A stretch of DNA of 64,000 bases from NCBI GenBank assembly GCA_035566015.1, contig DATMRS010000020.1, positions 62,001 through 126,000 on the forward strand, read 5' to 3'. Of the stretch, positions 59,001 through 64,000 are shown piece after piece. The notes under the pieces are model-generated. The model ran no database searches. It saw nothing but the letters and a program-made list of their open reading frames with translations, and was not told the origin of the DNA. Each line of letters starts with the position of its first letter. The first letter of the stretch is position 1. Origin of the DNA: DATMRS01 sp035566015 (GTDB lineage Bacteria; Pseudomonadota; Alphaproteobacteria; Sphingomonadales; Sphingomonadaceae). Position numbers and translations under genes: made by a program.

Positions 59001-60043
59001 TCGAGCAGCTCGACGCGGCGCGGCTTGGCGCGCAGGACAAGGCCGCGCTGATCTTCGCGCAGGCGCGTTCGGAAATGTCCAACCGGCTGTGGCGGGCGGC
59101 GCTGGGGAGTGCCCAGGACGACAGGCCGCTCCTCCCGAACAGTGGCGATGCGGGCGAGAGCGGGCTCGATGCCCTGCTGACGCTACTCGCCAGGGAAGGC
59201 GCCCAGACCGTCACGCCGCCTTTGCCGCACCCGGCCGCTGCCGTGCCTCAAGGCAGAACAGCACCCACCTTGGCGGAGGCCGATCCGGAGGGAGGCTCGT
59301 CTTCCTCTCATTCCGATGGTTCCGCTTCGGACGACGCGGGCAGCATCGGTGGTGGGCTTGGCCCGAATACGCCCTATTTCGGAACGCTCAACGCCGCGGC
59401 GGCGCGCACCGGGATACCCGCCGCCGCGCTTGCCGCGATCGTCCATGCCGAAGCCGCCAAGGGGCCCGACGGGCGCTGGCTGACCTATTCGCGCAACACG
59501 CGCTCCAGCGCCGCCGGACTGGGGCAGTTTCTCAGCGGCACCTGGATCGGCGAGGCGGAGCAGAGCGGAACCTGGCTCAATGCGCTGGCCGCGAGTCGCG
59601 GCTGGCTCGACGGGCGCGGACGTGTCTTGTCGCGCGCGCGTTCGGCGCTGCTGGCGCTGCGTTACGACGGTAATGCCTCGATCCAGACGATCGCCGATTA
59701 TGCGAGCACGAATCTCGCCAAGCTGCGCGCCGCGGGAATCGCGGTGGGCAACGACGTCGGGAGCATCGCGAGGACGGCTTATACCAGCCACTATCTGGGG
59801 CTGGGCGATGCGATTCGTTTTTTCAAGGATGAACTCGCTCCCGCGCGCGCGCAGATGCTTTTGCGCGTGCAGATCGGGGCCGGCGCCGCCGACGAACGAA
59901 TCGCCCGGGCTGGCAGCGCCACCCGCGCGCACCGCGACTGGTTCCTCGGCTATATGGCGCGCAATCTTCGCCCCGAACGGTTCGAGCTACCCGCCGATTC
60001 CGTCCGTTTGGCCGCGCGACCCTCCCCTCCGGAAAATTTATAG
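58997..60043 (+). CDS. Lytic-transglycosylase-like protein in the fliI operon
   Basis: A 348-aa protein. Residues 1-115 are variable and partly disordered; residues 125-345 resemble an SLT-like peptidoglycan lytic transglycosylase: IPAAALAAIVHAEAAKGPDG with a candidate catalytic Glu, then RSSAAGLGQFLSGTWIGEAE, ALLALRYDGNASIQTIADYA, TAYTSHYLGLGDAIRFF. No signal peptide; export through the flagellar pathway would explain that. The window has no flgJ, so this may open the wall for the rod. That role is inferred from position only. Confidence 0.7.
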   Translation: MIEQLDAARLGAQDKAALIFAQARSEMSNRLWRAALGSAQDDRPLLPNSGDAGESGLDALLTLLAREGAQTVTPPLPHPAAAVPQGRTAPTLAEADPEGGSSSSHSDGSASDDAGSIGGGLGPNTPYFGTLNAAAARTGIPAAALAAIVHAEAAKGPDGRWLTYSRNTRSSAAGLGQFLSGTWIGEAEQSGTWLNALAASRGWLDGRGRVLSRARSALLALRYDGNASIQTIADYASTNLAKLRAAGIAVGNDVGSIARTAYTSHYLGLGDAIRFFKDELAPARAQMLLRVQIGAGAADERIARAGSATRAHRDWFLGYMARNLRPERFELPADSVRLAARPSPPENL

Positions 60044-60069
60044 GAATTATGGGAAATATTTATAGGAAT
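60037..60069. repeat. Direct repeat TTTATAGGAAT upstream of the sigma-factor gene
   Basis: Two exact 11-bp copies at 60037-60047 and 60059-60069, 22 bp (two helical turns) apart, spanning the stop of the upstream gene and lying 97 bp before the sigma gene. On the minus strand each reads ATTCCTATAAA, close to the flagellar promoter element. The gap 60044-60165 holds no other feature I can support. Confidence 0.6.
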
Positions 60070-60165
60070 AACTTCTCGTTAACCGTTCCGGATTAGGTTC
60101 GACATTGTTGAGGGGATGAGGCGCTTCGCTGCGATGCGGCCATCCCGGGGATTGGAGGGCTCAAT

Positions 60166-61212
60166 ATGTCGAAAACCACGCTTGCTCTGGAGAATGCCGT
60201 CGCGGCGGTGATTCTCAACATGCCGAAAGACGAGAATGAGAAGCCGAGCGCGCGCCGCCGTCTGGAGGTTGACCGGGCGTTCGCGCAGGTGATGAAGCTG
60301 ATCGCGCCGCGCATCCGCCATTTCATCCGCCAATATGGGCTGGTGGGGCATTGGGAAGATGCCGAGCAAGCCTGCGCCATCGCCGTACATCGCGCGATCC
60401 AGGCCTATGATCCGCTGAAGGCGCAGTTCACCACCTTCGTGAACTGGCAGATCCGGGGGGAACTGCAAAGCCTGCGCTTTCGGGTGATGACCGATCAGCG
60501 CCCATCGGCAAAGAAGGTCGATGCCACGACGGTTTCGATCAACTCGATCGCCCATGGGCCGGAGGGCGAGGAAACGACGCTTGAGGCGGTGATCGAGGAC
60601 GAGAACGCCCTGGCGCTGACCGAATCGGCCGCGTCGGACTATCTCGCCGCCGCCGCCATGCACTCGCTGACCGAATCCTACATAGAGCATCTGCGTGAAA
60701 CCGCGATCGCCCAGTTGCGCCGCCGTCCCGGGCCGAAACGCAAGGCGCAGGCAGGCCCGCGGCTGCGCTCGCCGCATCACGGGATCGAGGCGGAAGAGAT
60801 CGAAACGCTCGAACGGCGGCTGAAGCGCAATCGCGAAATCGTCGAAAGCCGTCTGTTCGATATCGGCGCGGGCGATCCGGAGGCCGAAGCGGGCGTCACC
60901 AAGGAACGGGTGCGCCAGATCACCAAGCGCGCCGCCAAGACGATCGGCGAGATCGCGGGCACCATGCCGAAGTTCAACGTCATGGCCGAATATCGCAAGC
61001 CCGGCACCCTGCGGTCCAGGAACCGCAAGTTTCGCGCCGAAGCCGCCAGCGCGCCGGCAAGCCCCTGCCCGCCCGTAGCGATCCTGCCGGAGGTAAGCCG
61101 CCCCAAGAAGGAATGGCTCTACGAGATGGCCGGCACCTTCGATCTCGCCGCGCTGGAAGCGAACGAAGTGGCCGCGGGGGCGATGCGGCTACAGTCCGTC
61201 CTGCGACACTGA
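60166..61212 (+). CDS. Divergent sigma-70-family RNA polymerase sigma factor in the flagellar island
   Basis: A 348-aa protein. Residues 45-108 read as sigma region 2: IRHFIRQYGLVGHWEDAEQA, HRAIQAYDPLKAQFTTFVNW, QIRGELQSLRFRV, with the YDP-F-T-W-IR pattern of regions 2.2-2.4. A long linker (about 110-240) includes a basic stretch RRRPGPKRKAQAGPRLRSPH. Residues 242-262 match region 4.2: GVTKERVRQITKRAAKTIGE. Region 4.1 is not evident, and an 85-residue tail without a known match follows. It is not a standard FliA, RpoH or ECF factor. It is 122 bp behind the flbT-fliI-fliJ operon, and a bidirectional terminator follows. It is a good candidate to read the CTCCTATAAT elements, but this is untested. 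Confidence 0.75.
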   Translation: MSKTTLALENAVAAVILNMPKDENEKPSARRRLEVDRAFAQVMKLIAPRIRHFIRQYGLVGHWEDAEQACAIAVHRAIQAYDPLKAQFTTFVNWQIRGELQSLRFRVMTDQRPSAKKVDATTVSINSIAHGPEGEETTLEAVIEDENALALTESAASDYLAAAAMHSLTESYIEHLRETAIAQLRRRPGPKRKAQAGPRLRSPHHGIEAEEIETLERRLKRNREIVESRLFDIGAGDPEAEAGVTKERVRQITKRAAKTIGEIAGTMPKFNVMAEYRKPGTLRSRNRKFRAEAASAPASPCPPVAILPEVSRPKKEWLYEMAGTFDLAALEANEVAAGAMRLQSVLRH

Positions 61213-61245
61213 GCGCCGGTCGTCCAAATACATCCGCGTTTCAGC

Positions 61246-61296
61246 AAGCCGGTGTCTTCCTTTTTTTCCTGACGGAAGAAGGAAGGCGCCGGCTTT
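61246..61296. terminator. Bidirectional terminator between the sigma factor and GNAT genes
   Basis: AAGCCGG (61246-61252) pairs with CCGGCTT (61289-61295) and an inner CTTCC with GGAAG. T/A-rich ends on both sides suit termination of both convergent genes. Confidence 0.7.
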
Positions 61297-61299
61297 ACG

Positions 61300-61788
61300 T
61301 TATTTCTTACGATGGCCGGCGAGTTCTTTGGACATCTTGAAATTGATCAGCTCCACGTTGCGCCGAACGACACTCTGTTGCCGATCGACAATCCATCCCT
61401 GACGTTCGAAAAACGGCCTTGCGGTCTTGCTGGCGTGGGCCGTTAAACGGGTCGCGCCGCGTTCTTCGGCCAGGCGCTCGATCGTCCGATAGAGGCGCCA
61501 GCCAACGCCCTTGCCCGCGACCTCCGGCCTGACAAAGGCCAGATCGATGTAACCCGCATCATCCAGCGTCATGAATCCTACGGCGCATCCGCCCATCTCG
61601 GCGACAAAGCCATCCATACCGACAAGCCTGTTGCGCCACCCGGCGCTGTCCGCTGTCGTGCCGGCCCAGGCCTGTCGCTGCTCCAGCGTATAATGCTCCC
61701 TTGTTCCCCGATGCACCGCGTCGAAGAAGATCGACGCCGCGATTTCGCCATCCTCGATCGTCAAAGGCCGTATGTGGATATCGTCCAT
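61300..61788 (-). CDS. GNAT-family N-acetyltransferase
   Basis: A 162-aa acetyl-CoA-dependent acetyltransferase. ATG at 61788 (MDDIHIRPLTIEDGE) is the natural GNAT start. An ATG-less extension to 61920 would cross the chemoreceptor terminator. Motif A is visible as IDLAFVRPEVAGKGVGWRLY (Q/R-x-x-G-x-G/A), followed by ERGATRLTAHASKTARPFFE and RQGW typical of motif B. Substrate unknown. Probably unrelated to motility; it lies between two terminators. Confidence 0.85.
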   Translation of the reverse strand: MDDIHIRPLTIEDGEIAASIFFDAVHRGTREHYTLEQRQAWAGTTADSAGWRNRLVGMDGFVAEMGGCAVGFMTLDDAGYIDLAFVRPEVAGKGVGWRLYRTIERLAEERGATRLTAHASKTARPFFERQGWIVDRQQSVVRRNVELINFKMSKELAGHRKK

Positions 61789-61880
61789 GCGATCCTCGTC
61801 AGGAGCCGATTTCCATCGGGGCTTTATACCATCATCCTTGTTCAGGCCTAATTCCAACGAACACGCCGGCAAAAAGCGAC

Positions 61881-61917
61881 AAAAAAGGCCCGGCGACGCC
61901 TTCGGTCGCCGGGCCTG
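61881..61917 (-). terminator. Chemoreceptor gene terminator
   Basis: 12-bp arms AGGCCCGGCGAC / GTCGCCGGGCCT (61886-61897 and 61905-61916) and, on the minus strand, six T. Starts 22 bp after the stop. Confidence 0.9.
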
Positions 61918-61938
61918 CACAGGCAGCGCGGGGGAAGA

Positions 61939-63843
61939 TCAGAAGTCGGACCAATCCTCGTTCGCCACGCTCGCCGGTGCCGCGCCATTGGCCTGCGCCA
62001 GCATCGCGGCGGGCAAGGCCTTTACCGGCGATACATAAGACGGCACGGCGGCAGACGGCACGGCGGCGAGCTTGACCGGCGCCGCTTTGGCGGCCTTCCT
62101 GGCCGGCGGCCGCTTGCCGTCGTCGATGCGGAAGAGCGCCGCCTGCTCGGCGAGCGAGGTCGTCTCACTCGTCAGATTGCGCGCGGCCGCGGAGGTCTGC
62201 TCGACCATCGCCGCATTCTGCTGAGTCGACTGATCCATAGTGCTGATCGCGACGCTGATCTGCGTCAGCGCGGAGGATTGCGCCTGATTATCGGACGCCA
62301 TGCTGCCCAGCAGCGTATGCACTTCGCCCACATCGCCCGAGATATTGGCGAGCGCGCCGTCGACGCGCTGCACGGCCCCTACCGCCGTGACGATATCGGT
62401 CTGCGTCACGGTGAGCTGATCGCGGGCGCGCTTCGCCTCTTCCTCGGCACGCATTGCGAGCGAGCTGACGAGATCGGCGACGACGGCGAAGCCTCGCCCC
62501 GCATCGCCCGCGCGCCCGGCCTCGACCGCCGCGTTCATCGCCAGCACGCGCGTCTGGAATGCGATCTTGTCGAGCCCTTCGATGACCGAATCGATTCCGG
62601 TGGCGCTTTCGCGAACACGTTCCATCGCCTGCACCGCCTCATCGGCGATCGAACGGCCACCGCCCACCGTCGCTATCGCCTGATCGGCGCGCTCCACGGT
62701 TCGGCCGGCCGCTTCGGCGGTCGCCTTCAGCCGATCGTCGATCTGAACGAGCGCCGCGGAGGTTTCCTCCAGGCTGGCCGCATTGCTTTCGGTACGACGG
62801 GCGAGGTCCTCGGCGGCCTGCGCGATCTCGTTGGAGCCAGTCCGGATGCTGCTCGCGCTTTCCGAAACCGAGCCGATCATCTCGCGCAGACGGGCGAGCG
62901 CTTCATTGAAATTGGTCTTGAGCCCGTTCATTTCGGTCGGGAAGTCGGCCTTCACCTCGGCTGTCAGATCGCCCTGCGCGACGGCGGAAAGGCTGTTGCC
63001 CAGCAGTGTGGTGACGAGCTTCTGATCCTCGGCCGCCTTTCTGTCGGCCTCCTGACGCGACACGGCGGCAAGGCGGAACTGCTCGACGGCCCTGGCGATC
63101 TCGCCAAGTTCGTCGGCGCGCTCGCGATGGGGGACGTTGACGGAATCGCCCTCCGCAAGCGCGGTGGTCACACCCGTAAGCTCACCCATGGGCTGCGCGA
63201 AGCTGCGGTTGAAGCCACGCCATACGAAGGCGAGGAAACCGATCGACAGCAGCGCCAGAAAGGTGATGAGGAAAAACATCTTTTCGGTGAACAGGCGCGC
63301 CTTCTCACCATTGGCCTTTGCCCGCCCGATCGCGGCCTTCATCAAGTCGTCGCTGGCGTCGAGCGCCGCATGCGAGGCGTCCTTGCCGTCCTTCTTGAGG
63401 AAGGAGAGCGTCATCGTGCGGTCCTTCGCACGGCTTAACTCCAGGATGCGGCCGTTCACCTCCTCCAGCTTTGCGACCTCTGTCTTCAGCTTGGTGATTC
63501 CCGGCGCGAGCGACGGGTCCGCCACGGCGGAGAGGCGCGCGATTTCCTTGGCCAGATTGTCGTGATTGGTGCTGACCCGGCCTTCGAGTTGCGCCAGTTC
63601 CTGCGCATCGATCGAATCCATGTGCGAATACATGAGAATGCGATATTCGCGTAGATAACCAAGGATCTGCGCCAAGGCGTAGGTGGTCGGCAGGCTGACG
63701 CTCGCTTCCTGACGTTCGGCGGCGGCGACCACCCTGGTCGATATGACGGCGGCGGTGCCGAGCGTGGCGGTGACGAGACCGACCGGCACGAAGGCGACGA
63801 GCAGCTTTCGCGTCAGTCGCAAATTGTTGAGAGCTTGGAACAT
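61939..63843 (-). CDS. Methyl-accepting chemotaxis protein
   Basis: Transmembrane chemoreceptor of 634 aa. First membrane segment at about 12-34, a helical periplasmic sensor (about 35-185) resembling a four-helix bundle, second membrane segment (about 188-208, FFLITFLALLSIGFLAFVWRG), a HAMP domain (about 210-262) with a second HAMP-like stretch, and the cytoplasmic signalling hairpin whose tip reads LDKIAFQTRVLAMNAAVEAG and RGFAVVADLVSSLA. The C-terminus ends NEDWSDF, matching the WxxF pentapeptide that tethers CheR/CheB. Ligand unknown. It has its own flagellar-type element and terminator. Confidence 0.94.
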   Translation of the reverse strand: MFQALNNLRLTRKLLVAFVPVGLVTATLGTAAVISTRVVAAAERQEASVSLPTTYALAQILGYLREYRILMYSHMDSIDAQELAQLEGRVSTNHDNLAKEIARLSAVADPSLAPGITKLKTEVAKLEEVNGRILELSRAKDRTMTLSFLKKDGKDASHAALDASDDLMKAAIGRAKANGEKARLFTEKMFFLITFLALLSIGFLAFVWRGFNRSFAQPMGELTGVTTALAEGDSVNVPHRERADELGEIARAVEQFRLAAVSRQEADRKAAEDQKLVTTLLGNSLSAVAQGDLTAEVKADFPTEMNGLKTNFNEALARLREMIGSVSESASSIRTGSNEIAQAAEDLARRTESNAASLEETSAALVQIDDRLKATAEAAGRTVERADQAIATVGGGRSIADEAVQAMERVRESATGIDSVIEGLDKIAFQTRVLAMNAAVEAGRAGDAGRGFAVVADLVSSLAMRAEEEAKRARDQLTVTQTDIVTAVGAVQRVDGALANISGDVGEVHTLLGSMASDNQAQSSALTQISVAISTMDQSTQQNAAMVEQTSAAARNLTSETTSLAEQAALFRIDDGKRPPARKAAKAAPVKLAAVPSAAVPSYVSPVKALPAAMLAQANGAAPASVANEDWSDF

Positions 63844-63881
63844 CTCTTGTCCCCTGTTGATGAAATTGCGCGGCCCGTTTC

Positions 63882-63891
63882 ATTATAGGAT
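63882..63891 (-). promoter_or_regulatory. Flagellar ATCCTATAAT element, chemoreceptor gene
   Basis: Minus-strand ATCCTATAAT, 38 bp before the start and identical to the flbT element. It places the chemoreceptor in the same promoter family as the motor genes. Confidence 0.65.
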
Positions 63892-63919
63892 GGCGGCGCG
63901 GAGAGCCGGCGAGGGACAG

Positions 63920-63944
63920 AAGAAATCGGGCGGGTCGCCGCCCG
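63920..63944 (-). terminator. Terminator of the gene at the right edge
   Basis: 7-bp arms CGGGCGG / CCGCCCG (63927-63933 and 63938-63944) with a 4-nt loop; the minus strand continues ATTTCTTCT. It lies 9 bp past the stop at 63953. Confidence 0.6.
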
Positions 63945-63952
63945 GAGAGGGA

Positions 63953-64000
63953 TCAGGGCTGCGGAATCATTCCCGCGGCGAAGGCGATGCGCAGGACCTC
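63953..64000 (-). CDS. C-terminal end of an unidentified gene cut by the window edge
   Basis: The minus strand from 64000 reads EVLRIAFAAGMIPQP and then TGA (63955-63953), followed directly by a terminator hairpin. Only 15 codons are visible, so no family can be named. Confidence 0.4.
   Translation of the reverse strand, partial: EVLRIAFAAGMIPQP

Overview
The window reads as chromosomal DNA of a GC-rich alphaproteobacterium, most likely a Sphingomonadaceae member (Sphingomonas/Rhizorhabdus type). Reasons: high GC; an FlbT/FlbD/FlaEY-type flagellar gene set; a large TonB-dependent receptor beside SDR dehydrogenases and glutathione S-transferases; and a GST that closely matches the LigE/LigP beta-etherases of lignin-degrading sphingomonads. 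I saw no rRNA, tRNA, CRISPR array, insertion sequence or phage gene.

Region 1 (1-12.1 kb) is housekeeping: the 3' end of murJ, trpS, a DUF4136 lipoprotein, dnaA and rpsT with an inverted-repeat-rich control region between them, mutM, ubiE-ubiB, a secreted esterase, and a tightly overlapped coaBC-dut-moeB-DsrE operon.

Region 2 (12.1-27.6 kb) is accessory catabolism: a GMC oxidoreductase divergent from a LigE-type GST, three related SDR dehydrogenases, a YghU-type GST, an NDH-2, a TonB-like protein and a 1046-aa TonB-dependent receptor. Behind the receptor lies a second copy of its promoter and terminator with no gene between them. The region ends with a 516-aa regulator that appears to fuse a TetR domain to two MarR domains.

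Region 3 (27.6-64 kb) is a flagellar and chemotaxis island. Left arm: flgB and a FlaEY-like beta-propeller protein, divergent from fliG-fliH, then fliF-fliN-(FlbD-like)-flhA, and fliK-flgD. Middle: a HAD-type protein convergent with the flagellin gene; flgF-flgG-flgA-flgH divergent from fliL-fliM-(DUF6468-like)-(MotE-like); a FliL-like gene divergent from a small membrane protein plus a helical-repeat protein. Right arm: flgE-flgK-flgL divergent from flbT-fliI-fliJ-lytic transglycosylase, followed by a divergent sigma-70-family factor, then a GNAT enzyme and a chemoreceptor. Not in the window: flgC, fliE, flgI, fliD, fliPQR, flhB, flaF, motAB and the che phosphorelay genes.

The most interesting signal is regulatory. 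In Caulobacter, late flagellar genes use sigma-54 and the AAA+ activator FlbD. Here the gene at the FlbD position has a degenerate receiver-like N-terminus joined directly to the FlbD-type Fis helix-turn-helix, with no AAA+ domain. I saw no sigma-54 promoter. Instead nearly every flagellar transcription unit begins 20-80 bp downstream of one compact element, consensus CTCCTATAAT. Some of these sites carry a 13-bp inverted repeat GGCAA-N3-TTGCC upstream, and an unusual sigma factor is encoded in the same island. I infer a rewired, sigma-54-independent flagellar hierarchy. The sequence shows the parts; the wiring is untested.
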